Source of the DNA: Achromobacter animicus
Lineage (GTDB): Bacteria; Pseudomonadota; Gammaproteobacteria; Burkholderiales; Burkholderiaceae_B
Length of the DNA stretch: 64,000 nt
Assembly: GCF_902859585.1 (NCBI RefSeq)
Contig: NZ_CADIJM010000001.1
Coordinates: 1 to 64,000 of the forward strand
Reading direction: 5' to 3'
The position numbers and the translations under genes are program-made. Numbering within the stretch: the stretch's first letter is position 1; each line of letters starts with the position of its first letter. Shown here in pieces: positions 44,557 to 54,489 of this stretch. The notes beneath the pieces are model-generated. The model made no database searches and had not been told where the DNA came from. It was given only the letters and a program-made list of their open reading frames with translations.

Positions 44557-45474
44557 ATGGACATCAAATGGCTGGAAGACTTCGTCGCGCTGTCGAAGTC
44601 GCGCAACCTGTTTCAGGCCGCGGAGTCGCGCAACGTGACGCACCCGGCGTTCGGGCGCCGCATCAAGGCGCTAGAGGATTGGGCGGGTGTGCCGCTGGTC
44701 GAACGCGGCCACCAGGTGTCCACGCTGAACGCCGCCGGCCGTAGCGTGCTGGCCGCCGCCATCGACGTGCTGGACATCCTGCACGAGACGCGCGAAGCGC
44801 TGCAGAAACCCGAACAGGAACGCGCCCGCAAGATCACCATCGCATCAGGCAAGACGCTGGCGCACTCGGTGCTGCCGGGGCTGATGGCCGGCGTGCAGCG
44901 CAGCCTGCCCGCGTTTCAGTTGAAGGTGATCACCACGACGCTGAATTACGGCGTAGACATGCTGGGGGACGGCGAGGTCGATTTCCTTTTGTGCCATGCC
45001 CACGAACCGCTGTACGCCAAGATCGACAATCCCAATTACCGTTGCCGGCGCGTGGGTGCCGACAAGCTGGTGGCCGTGAGCGCGCCCGTGGCGCCCGGCG
45101 GCCGTCACCCCCGGTTCGCGGTGCCCAAACTGGCGTCCGACCCGCCCGTGCCTTTCCTGGCCTACGCCGACAGCATGTCGCTGGGCCGCATCCTGCACGA
45201 CAAACTGCGCGGCCTGTGCGAGGTGCCGCTGCTGCATACCACCTACGAGTCCGACCTGGCCGACGCGCTGCACGCCATGGCGCGCCAGGGTTTCGGCCTG
45301 GCCTGGCTGCCGCACACGCTCGTCGAACCCGACCTGCGTGACGGCCGGCTGGTCCGCGCCGACGGCGCCCGCAACGACATCCATATGGAAATCCGCCTGT
45401 ACCAGTCGGTCGGCAACACCAAGCCCCTGGCCCGCGAGGTGTGGAGCCGCATCGAGGCTTACGCAGCCAAATAA
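44557..45474 (+). CDS. LysR-family transcriptional regulator
   Basis: About 305 residues from ATG 44557, with AGGAGA seven bases ahead. Helix-turn-helix: MDIKWLEDFVALSKSRNLFQAAESRNVTHPAFGRRIKALEDW; the sequence THPAFGRRIK is typical of a LysR subgroup in which the usual QPA/S is changed. The effector domain starts near residue 90. It is divergent from the hydrolase-Bug pair and is its likely regulator. The longer frame from 44434 is not supported. Confidence 0.92.
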   Translation: MDIKWLEDFVALSKSRNLFQAAESRNVTHPAFGRRIKALEDWAGVPLVERGHQVSTLNAAGRSVLAAAIDVLDILHETREALQKPEQERARKITIASGKTLAHSVLPGLMAGVQRSLPAFQLKVITTTLNYGVDMLGDGEVDFLLCHAHEPLYAKIDNPNYRCRRVGADKLVAVSAPVAPGGRHPRFAVPKLASDPPVPFLAYADSMSLGRILHDKLRGLCEVPLLHTTYESDLADALHAMARQGFGLAWLPHTLVEPDLRDGRLVRADGARNDIHMEIRLYQSVGNTKPLAREVWSRIEAYAAK

Positions 45475-45540
45475 CGCCGTTTGCCCGCGCAGGCATAAAA
45501 TAGCGATTTGCCCCTTTCCCGCACACAGGAAGCCAGCGCC

Positions 45541-47013
<1,473 letters not shown>

Positions 47014-47082
47014 CCTGCACGCGTGCCATGCAGAGCGCGGGGCCGTCGGCCTTGCGCTCTTTCTATTTCCAGGACTGATTCC

Positions 47083-47640
47083 ATGATTTCCACTTCCGAC
47101 GCCTACGCCAACGTGGTCGCAGAAACCCGCCACTGGCTGAACCAGGCGGTGATCGGCCTGAACCTCTGTCCCTTCGCCAAGGCGGTGCAGGTCAAGGACC
47201 AGATCCGCTTTGCCGTCAGCGACGCCACCGACGCCGAGGGCGTGCTGACCGACCTGCAGGACGAGCTGGCGCTGCTGGCCGAAACCGATCCGGACAAGAT
47301 CGACACCACGCTGCTCATCATCCCCGACGCGCTGGACGACTTCATGGAGTTCAACGACTTCGAAGACCTGTCCGATCGTCTGCTCAAGCGCATGCGTCTG
47401 GTGGGCGAGTTGCAGGTGGCCACCTTCCACCCGCAATTCCAGTTCGCCGACACGCAGCCGGACGACATCGAGAACTACACCAACCGCTCGCCCTATCCCA
47501 TCCTGCATCTGCTGCGCGAAGACAGCATCGACCGCGCGGTGGAGTCGTTCCCGGATGCCGCCGAGATCTACGAGAAGAACATCGACACGATGAACAAGCT
47601 CGGGCTGGAAGGGTGGAAAAAGCTGATGACGAAGGCCTGA
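47083..47640 (+). CDS. DUF1415 family protein
   Basis: A 185-residue cytosolic protein from ATG 47083 matching the DUF1415 family, with VIGLNLCPFAKAV near 25-37, TTLLIIPDALDDFMEFNDF, and VATFHPQFQFADTQPDDIENYTNRSPYPILHLLREDSI. The cysteine in LCPFA and the histidine in FHPQ are conserved. Its function is unknown. It lies 69 bases after the M20 gene. Confidence 0.88.
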   Translation: MISTSDAYANVVAETRHWLNQAVIGLNLCPFAKAVQVKDQIRFAVSDATDAEGVLTDLQDELALLAETDPDKIDTTLLIIPDALDDFMEFNDFEDLSDRLLKRMRLVGELQVATFHPQFQFADTQPDDIENYTNRSPYPILHLLREDSIDRAVESFPDAAEIYEKNIDTMNKLGLEGWKKLMTKA

Positions 47641-47774
47641 TCGGCGGGCCTTGATCGGGCCTTGATCGGGCCGCGACTCGGCCCACATCAAGTCCCCGCA
47701 TCGGGTTCGGCATCGGGTCCCGTATCGCGTCCATCACCCAGGCTGTTACCGGGATATCCCTAGATAGCCCGTCG

Positions 47775-47791
47775 GTTGTATTGCATACAAC
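47775..47791. promoter_or_regulatory. Perfect inverted repeat, candidate GntR-type operator
   Basis: GTTGTAT-TGC-ATACAAC is a perfect 7-3-7 inverted repeat about 120 bases before the second Bug gene. The TTGTAT...ATACAA half-sites are typical of FadR/FCD GntR proteins, but no GntR gene was found here, so the binding protein is unknown. Confidence 0.5.
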
Positions 47792-47911
47792 ATACGATCA
47801 TTGTGACCGTCGCCGATCGGCGGCGGCCTGTACGTCCTTCCCCTTTTCATTGTCTTGCCTCGCGGCCCCCATCGGCCGCGCGTTGGCCTTTGCCTTTGTC
47901 TGGAGAGCCGT

Positions 47912-48901
47912 ATGCGATTCACCCGCCGTCATGCCCTGGGCGCGCTCGCCGCCTTGCCGTTGATCTCGCGCCCGGCCTGGGCCCAGCAGAACGCCTTTCC
48001 GACGCGTCCCGTGCGTCTGCTGGTGGGCTTTGCGCCCGGCGGGCTGACCGACATTGCCGCGCGCGCGCTGGCCGACCGCATGGGCAAGACCCTCAAGCAG
48101 AACGTCGTCGTTGAAAACCGCCCGGGCGGGCAGGCCATCATCGCCACCGTCGCGGTGGCGCGGGCCGAGCCCGACGGCTACACGCTGGGCTTTGCCGGCA
48201 CCAACGGCATGATTCTCAACCCCTTGCTCTACAACAACCTGCCGTACCAGCCATCGGACTTCAAGCAATTGGGATCCATGGGCAAATCGCCCATGCTGCT
48301 GATCGTGCATCCCGACCTGGGCGTGAACACCGTGCAGGAGTTCATTGACCTGGCCAAGAAAAAGCCCAACGACATCACCTGCGCGCATGCCGGCCGCGGC
48401 GTCATCAATCATCTCGCGCTGCTGCATTTCCAGTCGAAGACCGGCACGCAATTCCAGGACGTGCCCTACAAGGGCAGCGGTCCGGCGCTGTTGGACCTGA
48501 TGGCGGGCACCGTGCAAAGCACGTTCGACTTCCCGACCTCGGCGCTGCCCAACATCAAGTCCGGCAAATTGAAAGTGCTGGCCGTCACTGCGGACAAGCG
48601 GCTGTCCAGTCTGCCCGATGTCCCCACGATGAAGGAAGCGGGCGTCGACGATTTCGAGCTCTACACCCGCATGATGATCTCCGGCCCCGCCGGCATGCCC
48701 GCCGACGTCGTGAAGACGCTGGAGCACGCCGTGCGCGAAGGCACGCGCGATCCCAGCCTGGTCCAGCAATTTGCGGAGCAGGGCGTGGCCGTGGAGTTCA
48801 CCTCGTCCGCAGATCTGGATAAGGTCATTGCCGACGAATCCGCCATGTGGGCGCAGGTCATCAAGGCCAACGGCGTGCCCAAGACCGACCTGAAGGCTTA
48901 A
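47912..48901 (+). CDS. Bug/TctC-family solute-binding protein
   Basis: About 329 residues from ATG 47912, which follows GGAGAG. Signal peptide with twin arginines (MRFTRRHALGALAALPLI...AWAQ), then the Bug core VRLLVGFAPGGLTDIAARALA, VVVENRPGGQAIIA and VPYKGSGPALLDLMAGTV. Again there is no TctAB partner. The downstream acyl-CoA thioesterase-like gene is 24 bases away, so receptor and hydrolase form a pair, as at 42-44 kb. The ligand is unknown. Confidence 0.94.
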   Translation: MRFTRRHALGALAALPLISRPAWAQQNAFPTRPVRLLVGFAPGGLTDIAARALADRMGKTLKQNVVVENRPGGQAIIATVAVARAEPDGYTLGFAGTNGMILNPLLYNNLPYQPSDFKQLGSMGKSPMLLIVHPDLGVNTVQEFIDLAKKKPNDITCAHAGRGVINHLALLHFQSKTGTQFQDVPYKGSGPALLDLMAGTVQSTFDFPTSALPNIKSGKLKVLAVTADKRLSSLPDVPTMKEAGVDDFELYTRMMISGPAGMPADVVKTLEHAVREGTRDPSLVQQFAEQGVAVEFTSSADLDKVIADESAMWAQVIKANGVPKTDLKA

Positions 48902-48925
48902 GGCCGCGACGGCAAGGAGACGACA

Positions 48926-50221
48926 GTGACACAGCCCCGTATCACCGTAACGCCCGAACGCGCGCTGATCGACGTCGAGCGCGACATCCGCATCGAAGGC
49001 TTTCCGGCTTATGCCTTTATCACCGTCACGGCCAGCATGCACATGTGCGGCGCGGCGTGGCGCTCGGAGGCCGTGTTCGTGGCCGGCCACGACGGACGCC
49101 TGGACTTGCGGCGCGATAGCCCCGTGTCCGGCTCGTACGCCGAACCGTCGGCCATGGGCATCGTCTGGTCCATGGTGTGCCAGGACATGGACCGCGTGGT
49201 GTTTCCGCCCGACAGCACGGATGCGCTGACCGTGCACCTTCACGCCACGAATGGCGCGCTGTCGGCAGAGGCCACTTTGGTGCAGGACTTCCTGGCGGAC
49301 GGTGTCACGCACCGGTCCGTGCGCGAAGAGGTGGACGGCATGTCGCTGTCTGGCGAACTGTTCGTGCCGGCCGGACCCGGCCCGCATCCCGTCGTGGTCT
49401 ACATGAACGGCTCGTCGGGTGGCGTCAACGCGCCCCGCGCCGCGCTGTTTGCCGCTCGCGGCTATCAATGCCTGGCGTTGGCGATCTTCAACTACGACGG
49501 CCGTCCGAAGTACTTGAACGACATGCCGCTCGAATACTTCGAAGCCGCCCTGAAATGGGTCCGCAAATCGCTGCAGCCGCGCGACGGCTTCGTGGCGGTG
49601 TCGGGCATCAGCCGGGGTGGAGAGACATCGTTGCTCGTTGCCTCGCATTTCCCCGACTTGGTCAGCGCGGTCGTCGCGTACGTGCCGTCGCCCGTGATGC
49701 ACGGCGTGGTCAGCGCCGGCGCGCCGGGCACGGGCCGCGATGCCCAGGTCTGGACCCGGCATGGCGAGCCCCTGCCGCACCTGTGGCAAGACAACGCCAC
49801 GGCCGACTGGAACGCCGCCTATGCCTCCGAGCCGCCGTATCGCCAGACCCTGGCATTCCTGAGCGCCACGCGCGATGCTTCGGCCTTCGAGCGCGCGCGC
49901 ATTCCCGTCGAAAACTATCCTGGACCGGTCATGCTGGTCAGCGCGTCCGACGACGGCTTCTGGCCCAGCACCGCGTATTCCGAAATGGTGGTGAGGCAGC
50001 GACAGGCGTTCGATCTGCCCACGAACCACTACGTCTGCGCCGGGGCGGGCCACCATGTCCACTATCCCTGCCTGCCCGCCACGCTGATCAACAAACCGCA
50101 CGCGATGTCGGGACTGCTGCTGGATGCGGGCGGCACGCCGTCTGCCAATGCTGCGGGGAACGAAGGATCGTACCGGGCGGTACTGGATTTCCTGGCGCAG
50201 GCTCGGGCTGGGCAAGGGTAG
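48926..50221 (+). CDS. Acyl-CoA thioester hydrolase / BAAT-like protein
   Basis: A 431-residue protein with the two-domain layout of acyl-CoA thioesterase/bile acid-CoA:amino acid N-acyltransferase family proteins. Residues about 1-135 form the beta-rich N-terminal domain (VTPERALIDVERDIRIEGFPA), and the rest is an alpha/beta hydrolase with ELFVPAGPGPHPVVVYMNGSSGG, a nucleophile serine in GISRGGETSLL (cysteine in human BAAT), and a histidine in GAGHHVHYPC. GTG 48926 is preceded by AAGGAGA. It probably hydrolyses an acyl ester or CoA thioester linked to the upstream Bug receptor. Confidence 0.87.
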   Translation: MTQPRITVTPERALIDVERDIRIEGFPAYAFITVTASMHMCGAAWRSEAVFVAGHDGRLDLRRDSPVSGSYAEPSAMGIVWSMVCQDMDRVVFPPDSTDALTVHLHATNGALSAEATLVQDFLADGVTHRSVREEVDGMSLSGELFVPAGPGPHPVVVYMNGSSGGVNAPRAALFAARGYQCLALAIFNYDGRPKYLNDMPLEYFEAALKWVRKSLQPRDGFVAVSGISRGGETSLLVASHFPDLVSAVVAYVPSPVMHGVVSAGAPGTGRDAQVWTRHGEPLPHLWQDNATADWNAAYASEPPYRQTLAFLSATRDASAFERARIPVENYPGPVMLVSASDDGFWPSTAYSEMVVRQRQAFDLPTNHYVCAGAGHHVHYPCLPATLINKPHAMSGLLLDAGGTPSANAAGNEGSYRAVLDFLAQARAGQG

Positions 50222-50237
50222 GGCATCCCGCGCGCAA

Positions 50238-50264
50238 CAAAAAGGACCGGCAGTGCCGGTCCTT
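50238..50264. terminator. Bidirectional terminator
   Basis: AAAAAGGACCGGCA and TGCCGGTCCTT pair in the gap between the thioesterase-like gene and the convergent yceI gene; A-run on one side and TT on the other. Confidence 0.75.
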
Positions 50265-50283
50265 AACTCTGCCCACGTCAGCA

Positions 50284-50868
50284 TCACTGCTGGCGGATGG
50301 CCTCGACCTGGATCTTCAGCTTCACCTCCGGCTTGAAGCCCATGTCCAACCCGAAATTCATGCCAAAGTCCTTGCGGCTGAATTCCGTGGAGACATCGGC
50401 GCCGCAGACCTCGCGCTTGACCATCGGATGATCGATGCATTTGAAGTCGTCGATATCGAGCTTCACCTGGCGCGTGACGCCGCGCAGCGTCAGGTCGCCC
50501 GTGGCTTCCTCCGGCTTGTCGTCGTCGAACTTGGTGAACTTGCCCTTGAACGTGGCGGTGGGGTACTTGGCTGCGTCGAAGATATCCGGCGCGATCGCGT
50601 GCTGGTTCATTTCGTCGTGGCCGAAGTCCACCGACTTGATGTCCACGGTGACTTCCAGGGTGCCAGTGCGCGCCGCGCGGTCCAGCACGACCACGCCGCT
50701 GGACTGGTTGAACTTGCCCCGCCAGGTCGACAGGCCGCCAAAGTGATCGGCCTCGAAGCTGGGGTACGTGTGCGAGGGATCAAGGTCATACGTGACCGGC
50801 GCGGCGGTCGCGGCGAAGGTCATCGACAGCGCACTTGCGCCCAGCAACAGGGACGGGATCAACTTCAT
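50284..50868 (-). CDS. YceI-family periplasmic protein
   Basis: About 194 residues from ATG 50868. Signal peptide (MKLIPSLLLGASALSMTFAATA) and then the YceI lipocalin-like barrel: TYDLDPSHTYPSFEADHFGGLSTWRGKFNQSSG, DIKSVDFGHDEMN, ATFKGKFTKF and DLTLRGVTRQVKLDIDDF. YceI proteins bind isoprenoid-type lipids such as a polyisoprenoid quinone. The gene stands alone. Confidence 0.93.
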   Translation of the reverse strand: MKLIPSLLLGASALSMTFAATAAPVTYDLDPSHTYPSFEADHFGGLSTWRGKFNQSSGVVVLDRAARTGTLEVTVDIKSVDFGHDEMNQHAIAPDIFDAAKYPTATFKGKFTKFDDDKPEEATGDLTLRGVTRQVKLDIDDFKCIDHPMVKREVCGADVSTEFSRKDFGMNFGLDMGFKPEVKLKIQVEAIRQQ

Positions 50869-51019
50869 TGCGGCTCCTTGTGGATGGCGTTCAAGCACGC
50901 CGGCGACGGGTCGCCTGCGTGCCGGAAAGTCAAAACAATAACATTCAGTTCTGTGTCAGCAGTGCGGCGTAAATCAAAAATCCGTGGCGCTGCGCTGCGC
51001 GGCGCACCGTCCGATGGCA

Positions 51020-51484
51020 TCAATCCACTTTGCCCAGCCATGCCGACAGATCCTGCAAGGTCTCACGCAGGGCGTTGAAGCGCTGTTCGCCCAGGTGCGC
51101 TTTCCATTCCAGTTCAACGGCCGCCACGCAACTGCGCATCAGCACGTACATCTCCTGGCCGCGGGCGGTGAGCTGCAATTCGGTGGAATTCGATGTGGCG
51201 CCGGGCCGGCGCAGCAGATAGCCGCGCCGCTCCAGTTCGGCCAGCACGTAGTTCATTGCCTGGCGCGACATGTTGCACTGGCGGGCCAGCTCGATTGGCC
51301 GCCGGCCGTGCGGGCCGGGGTACATGAAGACGCCCAGTTCGGTCAATGACACGTCAAATCCCTGCGCGTTGACGGCGGACAACATGCGCGCCACGACGTG
51401 CTCGCGAGGCAGCCGCAGCAAGGAACCGATCATCGGCAGGCTGGTTTGCGGTTCGGATGCGGCGCTATTTTTTCTGCTGGACAT
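51020..51484 (-). CDS. MarR-family transcriptional regulator
   Basis: About 154 residues from ATG 51484. Winged helix: GFDVSLTELGVFMYPGPHGRRPIELARQCNMSRQAMNYVLAELERRGYLLRRPGATSNSTELQLTARGQEM. It is divergent from a cupin gene, and the 54-base gap carries GTAAAG-TAA-CTTTAC, a probable operator. The open frame to 52057 overlaps the cupin gene and is rejected. Confidence 0.9.
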   Translation of the reverse strand: MSSRKNSAASEPQTSLPMIGSLLRLPREHVVARMLSAVNAQGFDVSLTELGVFMYPGPHGRRPIELARQCNMSRQAMNYVLAELERRGYLLRRPGATSNSTELQLTARGQEMYVLMRSCVAAVELEWKAHLGEQRFNALRETLQDLSAWLGKVD

Positions 51485-51510
51485 GGCGTAAAAAATTTGT
51501 ACACTGGCAC

Positions 51511-51525
51511 GTAAAGTAACTTTAC
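51511..51525. promoter_or_regulatory. Operator for the MarR-cupin divergent pair
   Basis: GTAAAG-TAA-CTTTAC is a perfect 6-3-6 inverted repeat in the 54-base divergent gap, 14 bases before the cupin start. It is well placed for the neighbouring MarR protein to act on both genes. Confidence 0.65.
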
Positions 51526-51538
51526 ACGGGAGTATGCC

Positions 51539-52012
51539 ATGAACGTAGCGCAAGCATTCGATGCAGAAGAAGTGATCCGCGTGGGCCAACTGGAAATCCG
51601 CTATCTCCAGCCAAGCGGGCGGGGGAACCGCATGGGGGCGTTTGAATTGTGTGTGCCGCCCGGCTCGAACGTGCCGCCGCCGCATAGCCACGACAACGAG
51701 GAATTGATTTACGTGCTTGAAGGCACGCTGCGCTTTACCGTCGGCGCAGAAACGCGCGTCCTTCGTCCCGGCGATTCGATGACCACGCCGACCGGTGTGG
51801 CCCATGCATTCAGCAACCCGCACGCGGTCATGGCCAAGGCGCTGGTGATCAACACGCCGGAAATCAGCGCGGATTACTTCCGCGAGATGGCGGCGCTGAT
51901 CAACGGCGGCGGGCCGCCGGACAAGGCCCGGATGATGGAGACGATGAAGCGGTTCGGCCTGACGCCGATCGCGCCGGCGCCGGCGCCTGCTGTTGCGGCG
52001 GCGGCGGGTTGA
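51539..52012 (+). CDS. Cupin-domain protein
   Basis: A 157-residue single-cupin protein. The metal-binding cupin motif 1 is PPPHSHDNEELIYVLEGTLRF (two His and one Glu) and motif 2 is PGDSMTTPTGVAHAFSNP. The start is ATG 51539. Small cupins act as dioxygenases, isomerases or sensors; which one cannot be said. The MarR gene next to it suggests induction by a small compound. Confidence 0.9.
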   Translation: MNVAQAFDAEEVIRVGQLEIRYLQPSGRGNRMGAFELCVPPGSNVPPPHSHDNEELIYVLEGTLRFTVGAETRVLRPGDSMTTPTGVAHAFSNPHAVMAKALVINTPEISADYFREMAALINGGGPPDKARMMETMKRFGLTPIAPAPAPAVAAAAG

Positions 52013-52079
52013 CCGCGCGCGTGATCGGCGCAGCGTTCCGGGCAGCATCGCTGGCATCCTCTGGCGGCCGGTGAGCGCG

Positions 52080-52111
52080 CAAAAAAAGGGCGTCGCCAGG
52101 ACGCCCTTTTT
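52080..52111. terminator. Bidirectional terminator
   Basis: AAAAAAGGGCGTC and GACGCCCTTTTT pair around GCCAG. It lies 68 bases past the cupin stop and 80 bases past the leftward murA-like stop. Confidence 0.85.
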
Positions 52112-52190
52112 CGGTTGATTCGACTTCGATTGCTTCAGTTTCGGTCGCTATCGCCTCAGTCGATTCAGCTTCGGCTGATGAATCCTCGGC
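52107..52190 (-). other. Acidic Glu-rich string in frame after the murA-like stop
   Basis: If the TAA of the murA-like gene were read through, the next codons would give AEDSSAEAESTEAIATE, then TEAIEVESTEK, in the same frame up to the terminator. The run of Glu/Thr/Ser/Ala codons is not expected of random 3' sequence and may be a lost C-terminal tail or a short repeat expansion. Confidence 0.45.
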
Positions 52191-53492
52191 TTACTCGTCG
52201 TTCGCCCACTCGACCTGCACGCCCAGGCTGCGCAGGTTCTCGACAAAGCGCGGATGGGCGCGTCGGATCGGCGTGGCGTTGCGAATCTCCGAACGTCCCT
52301 TGATGCTGCTGGCCACCATGAACAGCGCGATCGCCACGCGGATGATGTAGGGGCTTTCGACCACGCCTGGCGTCAGCGGATTGCCGCCAAACGTCACCAC
52401 GCGGTGCGGGTCCGACGAGAACACGTGCGCACCAAATTTGGACAGCTCGCCCGTCCAGCCCAGCGCGCCGTCATAGACCTTGTTCCAGAACATCGCATTG
52501 CCCTCGGCGCACACGCCCAGCGCAATGAAGATCGGCAACAGGTCCACCGGAAAGTAAGGCCAGGGCGCCGCCTCGACCTTGGTCAGCACGTTGCTGGTGA
52601 ACGGCGTCTGCACCTTCAAAGGCCCGTCCCGCAGCGCGCGGGACCAGCCGTCCTTGTGCTCGATTCGCACGCCGAACTTGGCGAACGTGCGGTCGATCAG
52701 CGGAAAATTGCCCGGCGTGCGATTGCGCACCACCACGTCGCCACCCGTGATCGCGCCCAGCGCGAGGAAGGTCGTGATCTCGTGGAAATCTTCTTCAAAC
52801 GTGAACTCGCCGCCGCCCAGACGCTTGCCGCCGCGCACCACCAGCCGCGACGTGCCGATGCCGTCGATATCGGCGCCCATCATCGCCATGAACCGGCAGA
52901 ACTCCTGCACGTGCGGCTCGGACGCTGCATTGGTCAACGACGACTCGCCTTCTGCCGCGGCCGCGCACAACACGAAGTTCTCGGTCGTGGTCACGGACGC
53001 ATAGTCCAGCCAATGATGCGTGGGCTTGAGCGGACCGCTTGCGCGCACCAGCAGTGACCCGCTGGCGCGTTCCACCTGGCCGCCGAACGATCGGAAGATG
53101 TCCACGTGGGGATCGATCTCACGCACCCCCAGCGTGCATCCCTTGACGTTGTCCTCCAGCCGCGCCACGCCAAAGCGCGCCAGCAGCGGCGGCACCAGCA
53201 TGATCGACGAACGCATCTCCTCGGGCAGCCGGTGGTTTGCCGCATCGAAAACCGTGTTCTTGTGATGCAGCGCCAGCGTGCGCGTCGCATCGTCCAGCCG
53301 GACGTCGCTGCCCAGCGTGCGGAAGATGTCCAGGATCTTGCGCACATCGGTGATGTCCGGCACCCCATGCAATGTCAACGGCTGATCGGTCAGCAGCGTG
53401 GCGCACAGGATCGGCAGCACCGCGTTCTTGTTGGCCGAAGGGACGACGCGGCCGCGCAAAGGCGTGCCGCCGTGGACGATGAGGTTGGACAT
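52191..53492 (-). CDS. UDP-N-acetylglucosamine 1-carboxyvinyltransferase-like (MurA paralogue)
   Basis: About 433 residues from ATG 53492. Catalytic features of MurA are kept: K22 and N23 in SANKNAVLPIL, cysteine C119 and R124 in GCTLGVRE (equivalent to C115 and R120 of E. coli), and the aspartate in PYFPVDL where E. coli has FPTDMQ. Sequence around the second half (FPVDLLPIFIALGVCAEGNAMFWNKVYDG) is diverged from the usual MurA. The gene is not near a hisG or mla region, so it may be a second MurA. The enzyme transfers enolpyruvate from PEP to UDP-GlcNAc in cell wall synthesis. Confidence 0.87.
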   Translation of the reverse strand: MSNLIVHGGTPLRGRVVPSANKNAVLPILCATLLTDQPLTLHGVPDITDVRKILDIFRTLGSDVRLDDATRTLALHHKNTVFDAANHRLPEEMRSSIMLVPPLLARFGVARLEDNVKGCTLGVREIDPHVDIFRSFGGQVERASGSLLVRASGPLKPTHHWLDYASVTTTENFVLCAAAAEGESSLTNAASEPHVQEFCRFMAMMGADIDGIGTSRLVVRGGKRLGGGEFTFEEDFHEITTFLALGAITGGDVVVRNRTPGNFPLIDRTFAKFGVRIEHKDGWSRALRDGPLKVQTPFTSNVLTKVEAAPWPYFPVDLLPIFIALGVCAEGNAMFWNKVYDGALGWTGELSKFGAHVFSSDPHRVVTFGGNPLTPGVVESPYIIRVAIALFMVASSIKGRSEIRNATPIRRAHPRFVENLRSLGVQVEWANDE

Positions 53493-53634
53493 GGGGATGG
53501 GGACTGCCGGGAAAGAAATAGGGGAGAGCGCGGGGATTGTACCGGGGTCTTTCCCAGGACCATTTGGACGAAAGGCGGCTAAACGTTTCAAACTGCAATA
53601 CCGGCGCCGGGAAATAGGACGCGCCGCACGGTTG

Positions 53635-53991
53635 TCAGTCTTCGATCTTGCGCACCAGTGTCAGTGGCACCCAGCCGCTCTGGCCGTCCGATAGCCGGCT
53701 GCACCACATCCAGCCATTGAGTTGCTCCGAGCCGGCCAGCTCGTCGCCTTCGTCCACGTCCAGTTCCCTCGCGGTATAGGCGCGTAATGCGCGGCCTTGC
53801 CCCGCGTCGATCCTGTCGATGATCTGGCCCGGAACCCAGCCTCCGGAATGCCCCGACGTCGTGCAGAAGTACCAGTTGTCCCAGCCTTCGGGCCCTTTGT
53901 ACTGTTCTCCGACCGTCAGCAGCGTGCCTTGTGCGAAGGTGATCGGTTCCGGATATTCGCTGCGGTGTTGACCGAGCGCGACATATCTCAT
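53635..53991 (-). CDS. SH3-domain protein
   Basis: A 118-residue cytoplasmic-looking protein without a signal peptide. Two SH3-like halves are visible: the first with FAQGTLLTVGEQYKGPEGWDNWYFC...GGWVPGQII, the second with DVDEGDELAGSEQLNGWMWCSRLSDGQSGWVPLTLV. Its ATG overlaps the stop of the membrane-protein gene by four bases. Such proteins may bind proline-rich partners; the QAP-repeat protein two genes upstream is a possible but untested partner. Confidence 0.75.
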   Translation of the reverse strand: MRYVALGQHRSEYPEPITFAQGTLLTVGEQYKGPEGWDNWYFCTTSGHSGGWVPGQIIDRIDAGQGRALRAYTARELDVDEGDELAGSEQLNGWMWCSRLSDGQSGWVPLTLVRKIED

Positions 53992-54467
53992 GCAGACTTA
54001 TCCCGATTCTTCCGGATCAGCACCGCGCCGCCGATCGTCAGCACCAGACCGCCGCCGATGTACGGCAGGCCAAAGATCAGCAGGGTAAAGAACAGCGCCG
54101 TATTGGCATCCCGCGCGCCCGGCCCGCCGCCGGTGTGCATGGCGGGATCGATCTGCAGCATGGCAATCGCGGCAGTCAGCAGCAACATCACGCCCAGGGT
54201 CGCGCATCCCCAGCCGAACAGTCGGCGCAGGTTGGCAATGCGCGCCAACGCCACGGCCGAGACGACGGCGACCAGGACATAATGAACCACGCTGGCCATT
54301 GCGACCCGATCCAGCAAAGCCGAATCCAGTGGGTCAGCGCCTGCCCCCGCGCTCGGATACACGCCGAACACCGCCAACAACAGCGGATTGGTGATGCCAA
54401 AGCTGGCGCTACCGATCAACAATCCGAAGACGATGCTGACGAGCCATTTGATCGCGGTAGGAGGCAT
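53988..54467 (-). CDS. Conserved membrane protein, unknown function
   Basis: The 159-residue protein has four predicted membrane segments (WLVSIVFGLLIGSASFGIT, YVLVAVVSAVALA, ATLGVMLLLTAAIAML and FTLLIFGLPYIGGGLVLTIGGAVLI). No family was recognised. It overlaps the SH3 gene in an ATGA arrangement and follows the 54490 gene by 22 bases, so the three are probably co-transcribed. Confidence 0.7.
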   Translation of the reverse strand: MPPTAIKWLVSIVFGLLIGSASFGITNPLLLAVFGVYPSAGAGADPLDSALLDRVAMASVVHYVLVAVVSAVALARIANLRRLFGWGCATLGVMLLLTAAIAMLQIDPAMHTGGGPGARDANTALFFTLLIFGLPYIGGGLVLTIGGAVLIRKNRDKSA

Positions 54468-54489
54468 GGGGCGGGTCGCTTCTGAAAGG

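Noticed and set aside
47641-47700. Short tandem GGGCCTTGATC
   Set aside because: Only two adjacent copies at the 3' end of the DUF1415 gene; too short to call more than chance duplication or a termination-related fold.
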